This document shows positions 1-8,279 of a DNA stretch of 25,053 bases, one piece after another (within the stretch, counting starts at the first letter, position 1; every line of letters begins with the position of its first letter). Both the position numbers and the translations under genes were made by a program. The stretch spans positions 1-25,053 of the forward strand of contig JBGAQU010000032.1 of NCBI GenBank assembly GCA_044220535.1, written 5' to 3'. A model generated the notes under the pieces. That model was not told where the DNA came from and searched no databases. It was given only the letters and a program-made list of their open reading frames with translations. The DNA comes from JBDHTS01 sp044220535 (GTDB lineage Bacteria; Pseudomonadota; Alphaproteobacteria; Micavibrionales; Micavibrionaceae).

Positions 1-26
1 ATAAATAAAATCGACGGCTTGGGCAT
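1..26 (-). CDS. Partial 5' end of an unidentified gene
   Basis: Only eight codons lie in the window; they read MPKPSILF from an ATG at position 26, and the gene runs off the left edge. A purine-rich GGGAAG lies just before the ATG but sits rather close to it. The gene would start 38 bases after the stop of the O-antigen-ligase-like gene on the same strand, so it could be the next member of a polysaccharide cluster. The short hydrophobic beginning is compatible with a glycosyltransferase, but this is a guess from context and the gene may not be real. Confidence 0.3.
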
Positions 27-64
27 ACGCTTCCCGAGAGTAGGCGGATATCAGAATCAGATCG

Positions 65-1297
65 TCAAACAGATGAATGCCCTGAATACACCACCGCTGG
101 CTGCGGCGCAACTTTTGCCGCCTCGTTTGCCCACAGGGGGATCAGCAGCAGGACAAGCCCGAAATCCAGAGATTTGTAACTGGCATAAAGGGTTACGTCG
201 ATCAGGCAGGGCGCCGCAATGGCCAGCGCCAGGGCCGGATGCCGCCACAAAATACGCCATAACTGCACGGCCAGCCCATACAGGTACAACCCCGCCAGCA
301 CCACCCCAATCAACCCTGTTTTCAGCCACAGCGCCGTCATCATCGTATGGGTATAATTGACCGTCACGCCGCCGACGGCCGGGGAAGCCACCGTCTGCCC
401 CCATCCCAGCCCGAACAGAACGCTGCCCCAATGGTCGCCGACCATGTCGAACACGATCGCCGCTTCCTGCAGCCGGTTGTTGAAACCGACCTGCGACGTT
501 TTGACCAGAAGATGCCCGACCAGATTGGACAAAGGCTGAAACAGCACAGCCGCCGCGCATAGGACGAGGATCAGCGGAACCAGCGCTCGCGCAGGATTTT
601 TTGCAAAAGAAATCGCCCACAGCAAACCAAGGCACAACGCCGCAAGCCCCAATGTCGCGCGCTGGCTGCTCGCCGCCATCGCCATAAAACAGATGACGGC
701 CACAATGCCGAAACAACCCATCCATGCGTAATTTTTTATGGATGGATGCCCCATCATGCGCTGTCCGGCCAGCGCCGTGCATAAAATCGCCGCGAACAGA
801 ACGGTCGGCGCATTGGCAAGATACAGGGGATCTTCATCCGGCAATGCCGAAAACCCGATCCGTCCATGCTCGATAAAGGACGGCACGATCAGCCGCAATG
901 CGAAAAAAAGCCCGGCCGCGCCAATGCAAGCCGTCAGTGCCATACGCCCGCCTTTCTCAAGGTGCATCGCGCTCAGCACAGGCAACAAAACAAAGAAAAA
1001 CGGGATAAGGTCACGGATGACCAGCCCGGGATCATGCCCGCTTGCAATGCCCAGCGCGGCCGGAACCGTCAGCCCGTAAACCATCAGCAGCCATCCCGCC
1101 TTCTCCCACAGCGCGCCCTGCACAGGCGGCAGCAGCAATAGACAGGCGCGCGGCAGTCCAACCGACAGGGCCAGCAACGCACCGACAACTATTTCTCCCG
1201 CCCCGATCTTGTCAGGCGTCGGTGAACTGATAACGCCATAGACCAGCACGGCAGCCATCAACGACAACGCTCTGGGATTTGCGGAAAGAAAACGCAC
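65..1297 (-). CDS. O-antigen ligase/polymerase-like membrane protein (Wzy_C type)
   Basis: A polytopic inner-membrane protein of 410 residues with about ten hydrophobic segments and a longer loop in the second half. That loop carries NNRLQEAA around residues 275-282 and a YTHTMMTALWLKTGLIG stretch, the usual look of the Wzy_C/O-antigen ligase superfamily, in which the large periplasmic loop joins polysaccharide to lipid A or another acceptor. Members are hard to tell apart, so it could be a WaaL ligase, a Wzy polymerase or a relative. The start is GTG, with a weak ribosome binding site and a TATAAG -10-like box about 30 bases upstream (1329-1334). Membrane topology is clear; the substrate is unknown. 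A second, TPR-bearing member of the superfamily lies about 13 kb away. Confidence 0.75.
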   Translation of the reverse strand: MRFLSANPRALSLMAAVLVYGVISSPTPDKIGAGEIVVGALLALSVGLPRACLLLLPPVQGALWEKAGWLLMVYGLTVPAALGIASGHDPGLVIRDLIPFFFVLLPVLSAMHLEKGGRMALTACIGAAGLFFALRLIVPSFIEHGRIGFSALPDEDPLYLANAPTVLFAAILCTALAGQRMMGHPSIKNYAWMGCFGIVAVICFMAMAASSQRATLGLAALCLGLLWAISFAKNPARALVPLILVLCAAAVLFQPLSNLVGHLLVKTSQVGFNNRLQEAAIVFDMVGDHWGSVLFGLGWGQTVASPAVGGVTVNYTHTMMTALWLKTGLIGVVLAGLYLYGLAVQLWRILWRHPALALAIAAPCLIDVTLYASYKSLDFGLVLLLIPLWANEAAKVAPQPAVVYSGHSSV

Positions 1298-1365
1298 GCC
1301 TGCTTTGCCCTTGTTTCAAGGCGGCTATCTTATACTTGGGTCATTCCGTTTGGAAGACGCCCTGG

Positions 1366-1872
1366 TTAGTCTGGCATATTGAACAGGCGTGGCGGACGGC
1401 TGCCGGATTGCTTTTGCTCTGCCGGTTCATAACGCATGACCGGTGCGGCCTGTTCGGTGGCCGGGGCCGTTGTGCCGGGAACAGTGGTAGCGCCAGAGCC
1501 AGAGGCGGCGCTTTGCTCCCTGGCCACTTCTTCTGTTCTTTTCTGGTTATAGGCTTCGCGTGCCAGGCGGCGGTTCTCGATATTTTTCATTAATTTTTCA
1601 TGCCGTTTGGCAGCGGCCGCGTCTGCAGCGCTCGCGGTACTTTCGTTGGTTTCCTTCGCTATCTGTTCGACGCTTTTGTATTTTGTGTTCTTTTCGGAAG
1701 AACCAAATAGGAAAGGCGATGTTTTCTGATTTGATCCGCTGTTCATTGTCTTGTTCATGAATAACGGCACGCCATTGCCACTGGTGTTGCTTTGCGCCAT
1801 CGCAATGTGTCCGGCAAAAAGAACAATGGCTGCGCATGCCCCGATCATACAGCGGAAAGAAGAATTCAACAC
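1366..1872 (-). CDS. Small secreted hypothetical protein
   Basis: A 168-residue protein I do not recognise. Residues 1-26 form a signal peptide with a hydrophobic core (IGACAAIVLFAGHIAMA), and signal peptidase I cleavage is likely after AMA. The mature part is rich in Ser, Thr, Gln, Ala and charged residues. It has a likely helical, Lys/Arg/Glu-rich middle (residues 80-120) and an Ala/Thr/Pro-rich linker (about 120-145), which suggests a partly disordered periplasmic protein. The GTG start is supported by an AGAGG six bases upstream. An extended -10 promoter lies upstream at 1926-1934. It ends 68 bases before the O-antigen-ligase-like gene on the same strand and may be co-transcribed with it. 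Confidence 0.6.
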   Translation of the reverse strand: MLNSSFRCMIGACAAIVLFAGHIAMAQSNTSGNGVPLFMNKTMNSGSNQKTSPFLFGSSEKNTKYKSVEQIAKETNESTASAADAAAAKRHEKLMKNIENRRLAREAYNQKRTEEVAREQSAASGSGATTVPGTTAPATEQAAPVMRYEPAEQKQSGSRPPRLFNMPD

Positions 1873-1925
1873 AGGCGACCTCTTTGGCTTTTATTGTTAA
1901 CAACGCCCCCTCAGGCTTGAAATTA

Positions 1926-1934
1926 ATTATACCA
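1926..1934 (-). promoter_or_regulatory. Extended -10 promoter for the small secreted protein
   Basis: On the minus strand the bases read TGG directly followed by TATAAT, a perfect -10 hexamer with the TGn extension. The hexamer covers 1931 down to 1926, about 54 bases before the GTG start at 1872. The hexamer at the usual -35 distance (TGGCGA, 1954-1949) matches poorly, as is common for extended -10 promoters. Assigned by eye only. Confidence 0.45.
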
Positions 1935-2083
1935 GCAACCGTTCCGGATCGCCAGTTCATGCGGCTTTTCATCGGAACCCCATGTATTTTTCAGCCGTTA
2001 ATACCATATTAACTAATTCAAGGCATGATAAGACCAATTTCGGAAAATATGCGTATAAAGCGCAGACGGTAATGGAGCAAAAA

Positions 2084-2731
2084 ATGGCGATCAACATTCA
2101 GGCTTTTCTAGAAAAATGCGGCATTAAAGAGCCGATGTACCCGGGCAAGCGCCTGGTTCACAAACTGCCGCAGCCGGGCGAGCATAAAAGCCATAGCATC
2201 GTCTATGACTGGCGCAATCCCGAGACGTTGCGCATGGAAGTGAAGGCGGGCCTGTCCGGTCATGACCTGATGCCCAAAGAGCAGAAAAAATATCCTTTAA
2301 GCTTCCAGTCCCCAACCTATGTGGAATTCAAAATGTTCCATATGGATGAAATGGATATGGCGCAGGAAGACACCGATGAGGACGAGGAAGGCAAGGAAGG
2401 CCGCGCCGGTGGCGGTAGCCGCATGCCGCGCAAGCGCATCCACGCCTTCTCCGAAGTCATGCGCGGCCGTATTCCGGACGCCGCCGAAATCAAGAAACTG
2501 GTCGTGATGGGTAAGGAAATCGCCCAGGGCGCCTGTGAAATGGTTCTGGAATCGCTGGCGGCGCAGATTAAAAACCTGACTGTTGCCCCCGTCAACCTTC
2601 TGGCGGCTGTAACTAAAGTTACCAAAGTCGCCCCTGGCGGCCGGATGAAAGCGGACATCGATCCGTCCCTATTGCAGGGTGCAAAACCTTACAAGCCGCA
2701 GCCGGATATGTTCGGCCCGCCTGTGACCTGA
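2084..2731 (+). CDS. Hypothetical protein with an acidic/basic central linker
   Basis: A 215-residue soluble protein of unknown function, with no signal peptide or membrane segment. The frame is open further upstream. The ATG at 2084 is preferred because GGAG lies six bases before it; an ATG at 2072 is the other option. The N-terminal part (1-85) is mixed charged and hydrophobic. It is followed by a strongly acidic run (about 88-105) and then a Gly/Arg/Lys stretch (105-120). The C-terminal part has a likely amphipathic helix region (residues 125-180) and a Pro-rich tail. The acidic-basic centre looks like a flexible linker between two domains. A likely terminator follows at once, so it is probably a single-gene transcript. 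No family is recognised. Confidence 0.6.
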   Translation: MAINIQAFLEKCGIKEPMYPGKRLVHKLPQPGEHKSHSIVYDWRNPETLRMEVKAGLSGHDLMPKEQKKYPLSFQSPTYVEFKMFHMDEMDMAQEDTDEDEEGKEGRAGGGSRMPRKRIHAFSEVMRGRIPDAAEIKKLVVMGKEIAQGACEMVLESLAAQIKNLTVAPVNLLAAVTKVTKVAPGGRMKADIDPSLLQGAKPYKPQPDMFGPPVT

Positions 2732-2753
2732 CAATTTTTCCTTGAGATCCGGA

Positions 2754-2784
2754 AAACCCGCCCGCTCCTGGCGGTTTTTTATTT
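2754..2784 (+). terminator. Intrinsic terminator after the acidic hypothetical gene
   Basis: CCGCC and GGCGG form a stem around a seven-base loop and are followed by a run of six T and then ATTTT. It starts about 25 bases after the stop codon at 2729-2731. It separates this gene from the rhomboid gene downstream. Confidence 0.7.
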
Positions 2785-2826
2785 TGCGGACTGGACAGTA
2801 TGAGGCCCGCGTGTCATGTAATTTGC

Positions 2827-3564
2827 ATGTCTGGTCCCAACGGCACATTAAACGGCAGCGGCCCCGAAAAACCCGGAAACGACAATGTCGTATCCCTGCC
2901 CTCGCTCGCCGAGCGCCAGAAAATGCAGCGTGAAAAAAACCGGCGCGACCCGCAACCGCCGCTGATCAACCTGCCCGTCATGACCAAATGCCTGCTTCTG
3001 GCGATGATTGGCGTCCATGCCGTCCTGACCGTATTTCTGGATGAACCGGCCCGCTTTGATATCTATCAGACTTTCGGCTTCGTTCCGGCAAGATACAGCG
3101 GCGATATGCCATTCAGTCTTACGGCACTCATCGCACCCTTATCCTACATGCTGCTGCATGGCAGCTGGACCCATGTGGCCATGAACGGTCTGATGCTGGC
3201 CGCGTTCGGCGCCGGAATGGAACGCTGGATGGGCAAATGGCGCATGCTGACCTTCACCATTCTATGCGGTCTTTTTGCGGTCTTCATCCATTTCATTTTC
3301 AATATGCATTCAGACGATCCCGTCATCGGTGCATCGGGCGCACTAAGCGGCATGTTTGCAGCCGTCATGGTTATGATGAACAAACAACGCGCCAGCCTCG
3401 GCATGGCGCAAACACGCATGCTGCCCTTCATCATCCTCTGGATTGCCATCACCGTCGGCACCGGCCTCGCCGGCATGCCCGGCGGCGCCAACATCGCCTG
3501 GGAAACCCATATAGGCGGCTTCCTCGGCGGCTTTATAATATTGCGTTTAATGAAAATTGCTTAA
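2827..3564 (+). CDS. Rhomboid family intramembrane serine protease
   Basis: An inner-membrane protease of the rhomboid family, which cleaves transmembrane segments of client proteins. With the ATG at 2827 it has 245 residues. The first 50 are polar and probably cytoplasmic, followed by about six membrane segments. The catalytic GASG motif gives Ser170, and the paired His228 lies in WETHIGGF. The upstream HGSWTHVAMNGLML carries the conserved His116 and Asn120 of the oxyanion region. All hallmark residues are present, so it should be active; substrates are unknown. The start is uncertain: an ATG at 2800 adds nine residues and neither start has a clear ribosome binding site. TGGACA at 2792-2797 may be a -35 element. 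Its stop codon overlaps the stop of the convergent HemY-like gene. Confidence 0.85.
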   Translation: MSGPNGTLNGSGPEKPGNDNVVSLPSLAERQKMQREKNRRDPQPPLINLPVMTKCLLLAMIGVHAVLTVFLDEPARFDIYQTFGFVPARYSGDMPFSLTALIAPLSYMLLHGSWTHVAMNGLMLAAFGAGMERWMGKWRMLTFTILCGLFAVFIHFIFNMHSDDPVIGASGALSGMFAAVMVMMNKQRASLGMAQTRMLPFIILWIAITVGTGLAGMPGGANIAWETHIGGFLGGFIILRLMKIA

Positions 3565-4931
3565 GCGCGCAGCCTGGATGCCAGCATCAAACTCGGCTGG
3601 TCAGCGGCTTGCAATGGGATCATCGATGGCATTCTTACTACAGGAAAACCCCAGATAATGGTATTGAACGCGCCATGCGGTTCCGCCACGGGCGACCATC
3701 TCTCATAAATCTGGCCCGTATCACGGCACGTCCACACAGGGTCGGCATCCGCATTGGCAGCCTTGTCCATCCAGTAATGCGCTTCGCCCGGATGCCCCAG
3801 CTGTTCCTCCATCGCCGCGCGCAGAAGATAGCCGCGCCCCGTATGTTTGATGGCTTCTGCCGCGCTGATATATTGCCGCGCTTCGCCCCACAACCTGTCA
3901 TCGACGGCGGCCTGAGCTGCAGCCAACTGGCTTTCAACATGATCGGGCCGCATCGCCACCAGTTTTTCAAACCAGCGCAGGCGGATCGCGAAATCATGGG
4001 GTTTGTTCGGTGGTGCTAGCTCTTTCCACAGCACAGTCAATTCTGGGTGTGGTGAAATCTCCCAGCTTTTACCAACCAGCTTCACAGCCGCGCGGCGGTC
4101 GCCGTTCTCAATATATTTTTCGGCCAACGCCAGCGCCGCAGGCACAAAACCCGGGTCGATGCGATAGGCCTGTTTCAGTTTTTCCATGCCCGCGCGACCT
4201 TGCGCGTTTTCAAAACTGTCCCGCGCCTGCTGGATTAAAATCGCCTGGCGGTCGCTGCGCGTAACATCGGCAGGAAACGCTTTCACTTTCTCGACACGGC
4301 GCAGTGTACGCAACGCGTCATCCCAGCGCCGTTCGCGCAGTTCCAGCCTGTACACAAGACGCAGCAGCCAGGCCTGCTTTGGTTGCATGGCGAGCGCCTT
4401 GCGCGCCAGCGGCAGCGCCTCATCCGCCTGCCCGCGATCGAGTGCAGAGGCAAGTAAACCGCGCATGCCCAGAAAAGCCGTGTCTTTATTGCCGAGTAAC
4501 TTGTTATACGCCGCATGCGCGCCGGCCTCATCACCCGTCAGGCGCGCCGAATCCGCTTCCAGCAATACGGTCAGGCCACGGTCGCGCGGCAATAATCTGC
4601 GCGCGCGATACGCCTGATGCTGCGCCAGCTTGCGGTCGCCCGCCGCCACAGCGCTCATCCCCAACACCAAAGCACGCTGGCCTTTGATCTGCTTGCGATA
4701 GTCGCGGTAACGCCCGAAGGCGCCGGACAGGCCGAGCACGGACAAAAGAAACCGATGCAGCGCCAGCAGGATCAGCAGCCCGCCCATCACAACGACCAGC
4801 GCAAACCAGGCCTGCGCCTCCACCGTGTAATCCATCCAGCTGAGCGAGATCAGGCCCGGCCGGTTGGCAACCCACACGGCCGCTGCCACCACCACCGCGA
4901 TCTTGACTGCGAACCAGAGGATACGAAACAT
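3561..4931 (-). CDS. hemY: HemY-like membrane-anchored TPR protein
   Basis: A 456-residue protein of the HemY_N family, distinct from the protoporphyrinogen oxidase that shares the name in Gram-positive bacteria. Two membrane segments (about residues 3-24 and 41-63) are followed by GRYRDYRKQIKGQRAL, a typical HemY_N stretch, and then an all-helical, Ala/Leu/Arg-rich TPR-like region to about residue 400. In proteobacteria it is encoded at the end of the hemCD cluster and is thought to help late tetrapyrrole synthesis as a scaffold, though its role is not settled. AAAGGA lies five bases before the ATG, and the start is nine bases after the Mic60-like stop, which implies translation from one mRNA. 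Last gene of the hem operon; it ends in a four-base convergent overlap with the rhomboid gene. Confidence 0.85.
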   Translation of the reverse strand: MFRILWFAVKIAVVVAAAVWVANRPGLISLSWMDYTVEAQAWFALVVVMGGLLILLALHRFLLSVLGLSGAFGRYRDYRKQIKGQRALVLGMSAVAAGDRKLAQHQAYRARRLLPRDRGLTVLLEADSARLTGDEAGAHAAYNKLLGNKDTAFLGMRGLLASALDRGQADEALPLARKALAMQPKQAWLLRLVYRLELRERRWDDALRTLRRVEKVKAFPADVTRSDRQAILIQQARDSFENAQGRAGMEKLKQAYRIDPGFVPAALALAEKYIENGDRRAAVKLVGKSWEISPHPELTVLWKELAPPNKPHDFAIRLRWFEKLVAMRPDHVESQLAAAQAAVDDRLWGEARQYISAAEAIKHTGRGYLLRAAMEEQLGHPGEAHYWMDKAANADADPVWTCRDTGQIYERWSPVAEPHGAFNTIIWGFPVVRMPSMIPLQAADQPSLMLASRLRA

Positions 4932-4940
4932 CAGGGTCCT

Positions 4941-6521
4941 TTATGGTGCTGGCTGTGCGGGCACAGGCGTGTCCGCCTGCGGCATCGCGACAGGTTGCGC
5001 CGCCGGAACCGTATTCGGTGCGCCCGGCGCAAGCTTTGCTATGATCAGTGTCGCCGCCTGACGCGCCATAATGGTGGCGTTCGCAGAATCGATAAAGGGC
5101 TTCGCCGTATCGGCGGCCTTGCCGTCCAGCGTCTGCAATTCGGCAACCGCCTTGGCAATATCGCCGTCCTCAAGGTTTTTCTGCGCGCGTGCAACCTTCG
5201 ACTGCACATCCGTACCGTTCAGCAATTCGCCGGATTTATGCACCTGCACCAGTTCGTTCAGACGCGCCAGCGCTTTTTCCTTCAGCGAAACGTCATTGCC
5301 TTTTAACGAGGCTTCAACAATTTGCGGCCCGACATTGGCAAGCTGGTCTTTCAGGCTGGCCTGATTGAACACGCCTTGCTGCGATACAGGCGTCAACGCG
5401 TCGATCGCTGTTTTCAGCTCGGCATCCACACGGTCACCGGCCACGGCCTCGACCAGTTTTAAATCTTCATTAAACGGCGATGTATTGTCGACCGACGCGC
5501 CAAACTGCGTCAGCGCGATCAGCGTCGCCGCCGATTTCAGGTCGCCCGCCGCCACGCCCTTCAGCGCCTGGCCCAGCGCGTCCGATTGTTGCTGCGCTGT
5601 TGCCAGCGCAGCATCCGGATTGCCGGGATTGCCCGCCAGAACGGCCTGCAGCGACCGCGCCGCACCCGCCAGGATCTGGCGGCCATCCTGTGAATCTTTC
5701 CACTGCGTCATGCGGTCGGCCAGCAAGGCCAGCCCGTCACTCGCGGCGCTGCCCGCAACTTTTGCCTCCAGCGCGTCAATCCGCGCCATAAGCGGGGATG
5801 CATCAAATCCCGCGGCGGATTGCGCCTGCGTCATCGCGTTCTGCACGGCTGTCAATTGATCTTTCAACGCACCAATCTGGCTGGTCACTTCTTCCGGTAA
5901 GACTGCCGTCACCGCCGTGCGTCCCTGCTCCAGCAGGCCAAGGCGTTTATCATGAGAGGACACGCGTCCTTCAATCGTCGTGATCCGCGCCGCCGTTCCT
6001 TCGAGCTTTTGATTATACGGCCACAACAAACCCACAGCCATCGCACCGGTCGCAAGCAACAGCAAAACAGTCACCGTCACGCTGCGCCTGACCGCGCGGC
6101 TTTCGGCCTCGGCGATCTGGATGGCGATGTCTTCACGGTTCGGGCGCGATGCGGCATGCGCCCGCGCTTCATGGACGGATGAAGCCGGCTCGGCCGGGTG
6201 AGCGGCATGCTCCATTTCACTGGCAAATGAATCTTCGTCCCGCGCATGCGCGGCATAAGACGATACAGGCGCCATCGGCACACGCACGATGTTTTCATTC
6301 GCCCCGCCTTTTTCGACCAGGTCGGCAATCTCAATATTGTGAAGCTTCGCGGCGCGGATCACGTCCTCGCGGCGGTTTTCCGGAATGACGTTGCGCTTTT
6401 TCCAGCCCTGCACGGTCGTCACCGGCACGGACATTTTGCCCGCCATCGGGCGGATGCCGCCAAAACGTTCAATGATATCGCTGGCATTGGCCAGGGCGCC
6501 GGGTTCGTTCATGTCGCTCAT
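4941..6521 (-). CDS. Mic60/mitofilin-like inner-membrane protein with N-terminal HTH-like domain
   Basis: A 526-residue protein of the alphaproteobacterial COG4223 group, related to mitochondrial Mic60, which shapes inner membranes and touches outer-membrane partners. Residues 15-70 form a small helix-turn-helix-like domain (FGGIRPMAGKM, VTTVQGWKKRNVIP), similar to the small Cro/carph-isopro type. A polar Ala/Glu/His-rich linker follows. One membrane segment lies at about 147-168, then a long periplasmic part: coiled coil (about 170-260), helical repeats, and a mitofilin-like C-terminal region to about 500. The Pro/Ala-rich tail is probably disordered. AGGA seven bases before the ATG fixes the start. 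It sits between hemD and the HemY-like gene, its usual alphaproteobacterial place. The Mic60 assignment rests on position and architecture more than on a conserved motif. Confidence 0.75.
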   Translation of the reverse strand: MSDMNEPGALANASDIIERFGGIRPMAGKMSVPVTTVQGWKKRNVIPENRREDVIRAAKLHNIEIADLVEKGGANENIVRVPMAPVSSYAAHARDEDSFASEMEHAAHPAEPASSVHEARAHAASRPNREDIAIQIAEAESRAVRRSVTVTVLLLLATGAMAVGLLWPYNQKLEGTAARITTIEGRVSSHDKRLGLLEQGRTAVTAVLPEEVTSQIGALKDQLTAVQNAMTQAQSAAGFDASPLMARIDALEAKVAGSAASDGLALLADRMTQWKDSQDGRQILAGAARSLQAVLAGNPGNPDAALATAQQQSDALGQALKGVAAGDLKSAATLIALTQFGASVDNTSPFNEDLKLVEAVAGDRVDAELKTAIDALTPVSQQGVFNQASLKDQLANVGPQIVEASLKGNDVSLKEKALARLNELVQVHKSGELLNGTDVQSKVARAQKNLEDGDIAKAVAELQTLDGKAADTAKPFIDSANATIMARQAATLIIAKLAPGAPNTVPAAQPVAMPQADTPVPAQPAP

Positions 6522-6549
6522 CCGTCAATCCTGTAGAACTGTAAAACTG

Positions 6550-7248
6550 CTACGCGGTCAGTACATGGCGGCGTACAAGGTCAATCATCGAAGCCTGATC
6601 GGGCCGGTCCGCCTGCTGTACGTCCCGCCACGGCAAACGGCGGATAGACTGTACCACCGGCGCGCTCAAACACAAGGCTTTTGTGGATGTTACTCCATGC
6701 GTACAGCCATGTTTTTCGATAAGCTCCGCAAAAGCACGGCCCGTGCGCGGCGAATATAAAAGCACAGCCGCAAGGCTCTCGGTTTTTAGAAGCTTCAGCA
6801 GTTGATCGCTCAAACCATCCACCTTATCAGCCCGGTAAACGGGAAGCCGGACAATCTCAACCCCCGGCACATGCAATGCCTTTCCATCCATGCCGCAGGG
6901 ATGGAGCAACCGGCGTAGCCCCTTTTGCCCCCCAATCATCTGCTCCAGATCTGCGGCATTGCCGCATGCGCTTCCTATATCCGTAAAACCTGCCCGACGC
7001 CCCTGCTCCGCCGTATGGTCGCCCACCGTCAATAAAGATTTGCCCAGCCAGCTTACCGGCACAGCACTGAGCCCCCGTGAACTGGTTGCAACGGCGCCAT
7101 CAAACCCCGACGGGTCTGGCCATATCACCGGAAGCATGTCAATGGAAAGCAAAGGCTCGATATACGTTTCATACCCCAATGCTGAAAGTTCATTGGCAAG
7201 ACTTTCTGCTTCTTTTAAAGGTCGTGTAATAAGGACAAGCGGTTTCAT
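6550..7248 (-). CDS. hemD: Uroporphyrinogen-III synthase
   Basis: The 232-residue cytoplasmic enzyme closes hydroxymethylbilane to uroporphyrinogen III with inversion of ring D. The N-terminal LVLITRPLKEAESLANELSALG and the second-domain SPRTGRAFAELI are typical of this poorly conserved two-domain family, and the length is normal. It lies 18 bases after hemC, the enzyme of the preceding step, and 28 bases before the Mic60-like gene, so it is surely in the hem operon. No Shine-Dalgarno sequence precedes the ATG; the 18-base gap is A-rich, so translation may be coupled to hemC. Confidence 0.9.
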   Translation of the reverse strand: MKPLVLITRPLKEAESLANELSALGYETYIEPLLSIDMLPVIWPDPSGFDGAVATSSRGLSAVPVSWLGKSLLTVGDHTAEQGRRAGFTDIGSACGNAADLEQMIGGQKGLRRLLHPCGMDGKALHVPGVEIVRLPVYRADKVDGLSDQLLKLLKTESLAAVLLYSPRTGRAFAELIEKHGCTHGVTSTKALCLSAPVVQSIRRLPWRDVQQADRPDQASMIDLVRRHVLTA

Positions 7249-7266
7249 ATTTTTTTGCGCTGTTTT

Positions 7267-8193
7267 TTACTGCAGCAATTCCTTCGGCACACGCGCTTTC
7301 AGATCTTCGCCCGCCATGCGCCCCAGCGCCTCTGCATCCGCATCTGTTTTGACGGTTGCCGTTTTTTCCGTCTTGAAAAACTGCCGCCCGTCACCTGATG
7401 CGACATCAACCTGCAGCATAAGCCTGTCACCATCCAACACAGCATGCGCACCGATAGGCGTATGGCAAGACCCATCCAGCACCTGCAATGCCGCGCGCTC
7501 CGCATGCACGCACAAACCTGTTTTGCTGCAATGTAATTTGTCCAGAAATGCCGCTATTTCTGCATCGTCAGCGCGAATTTCAATTCCCACCGCGCCCTGC
7601 CCTGCCGCTGGCAGCATCTCCGCAACATCCAGCACCGCACTGATCTCTTTTTCCAGCCCCAGCCGCCGCAATCCGGCCAGCGCCAGCAGCGTTGCATCCA
7701 CCTGGCCCGCCCGCAGTTTTTCAATCCGCGTCGGCACATTGCCGCGTATGGGCACAACCTTCAGGTCCGGCCGCCGCGCCAGCACAAACGCCTGCCGCCG
7801 CAGCGAAGACGTCCCGACCACCGCGCCTTGCGGCAGGTCACTGATGGTTTTCGCGCCATTCGATAAAAACGCGTCCCGCGCATCCTCCCGCGGCAGCATA
7901 TGGCGGATCACCAGGCCTTCAGGCAGGAAGGACGGCATATCCTTCATCGAGTGCACGCCGCAATCAATCTCCCCGCGCAACAAAGCCGCCTCGATCTCTT
8001 TCGCGAACTGCCCCTTGCCGCCCTCAGCCTCGGACAGGCGCGTCTCCCCCTGCGCCGGCTTCCAGTCGCCGGACGTCTCGATCCGCACGATCTCGACCTG
8101 GGCGCCCTGCGCCGTCAGCGCCCCGGCCACCATATCCGCCTGCACCAGCGCCAGCTTCGACCCGCGCGTGCCAATTTTGACTGTCTTGATCAT
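7267..8193 (-). CDS. hemC: Hydroxymethylbilane synthase (porphobilinogen deaminase)
   Basis: Joins four porphobilinogen molecules into hydroxymethylbilane, early in tetrapyrrole synthesis. With the ATG at 8193 it has 308 residues, the usual size. It starts MIKTVKIGTRGSKLALVQA, has the catalytic Asp85 in HSMKDMP, the substrate-binding GTSSLRRQ (127-134), and Cys243 in GSCHTPIG, the anchor of the dipyrromethane cofactor. The frame is open back to 8280, but those 29 residues precede the conserved start and would run almost to the tsaD start. No ribosome binding site is seen before 8193. A promoter-like -10 box ends seven bases before the ATG, so the mRNA may be leaderless. First gene of the hem operon. 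Confidence 0.95.
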   Translation of the reverse strand: MIKTVKIGTRGSKLALVQADMVAGALTAQGAQVEIVRIETSGDWKPAQGETRLSEAEGGKGQFAKEIEAALLRGEIDCGVHSMKDMPSFLPEGLVIRHMLPREDARDAFLSNGAKTISDLPQGAVVGTSSLRRQAFVLARRPDLKVVPIRGNVPTRIEKLRAGQVDATLLALAGLRRLGLEKEISAVLDVAEMLPAAGQGAVGIEIRADDAEIAAFLDKLHCSKTGLCVHAERAALQVLDGSCHTPIGAHAVLDGDRLMLQVDVASGDGRQFFKTEKTATVKTDADAEALGRMAGEDLKARVPKELLQ

Positions 8194-8200
8194 GCCGGGT

Positions 8201-8229
8201 GTTTTAGCACCATCCTTGAGCAACACCAA
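8201..8229 (-). promoter_or_regulatory. Candidate hemC promoter, possibly leaderless
   Basis: On the minus strand TTGGTG, a 17-base spacer and TAAAAC are followed by seven bases and then the hemC ATG at 8193. Transcription would begin at or next to the start codon. The same -10 hexamer, TAAAAC, stands at a good -35/17-base distance before the tRNA-Arg gene in this window. Assigned by eye. Confidence 0.4.
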
Positions 8230-8250
8230 GCACCTTGATTTACCGTGGTT

Positions 8251-8279
8251 TTGCCTTTCAAACCCCGAAATGCTAAACA
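8251..8279 (+). promoter_or_regulatory. Candidate tsaD promoter, possibly leaderless
   Basis: TTGCCT at 8251-8256, a 17-base spacer and TAAACA at 8274-8279 are followed by six bases and the tsaD ATG at 8286. There is no Shine-Dalgarno sequence, so a leaderless mRNA is plausible. It mirrors the hemC promoter candidate in the same 92-base divergent gap. Confidence 0.4.

Noticed and set aside
57..782. A 241-codon minus-strand frame at the left end
   Set aside because: It overlaps the O-antigen-ligase-like gene in another frame on the same strand and has the Gly/Arg/Ala composition of an out-of-frame shadow.
2800..2826. Nine-residue longer rhomboid start
   Set aside because: Possible, but no ribosome binding site supports it and the first residues add nothing recognisable; kept as an alternative.
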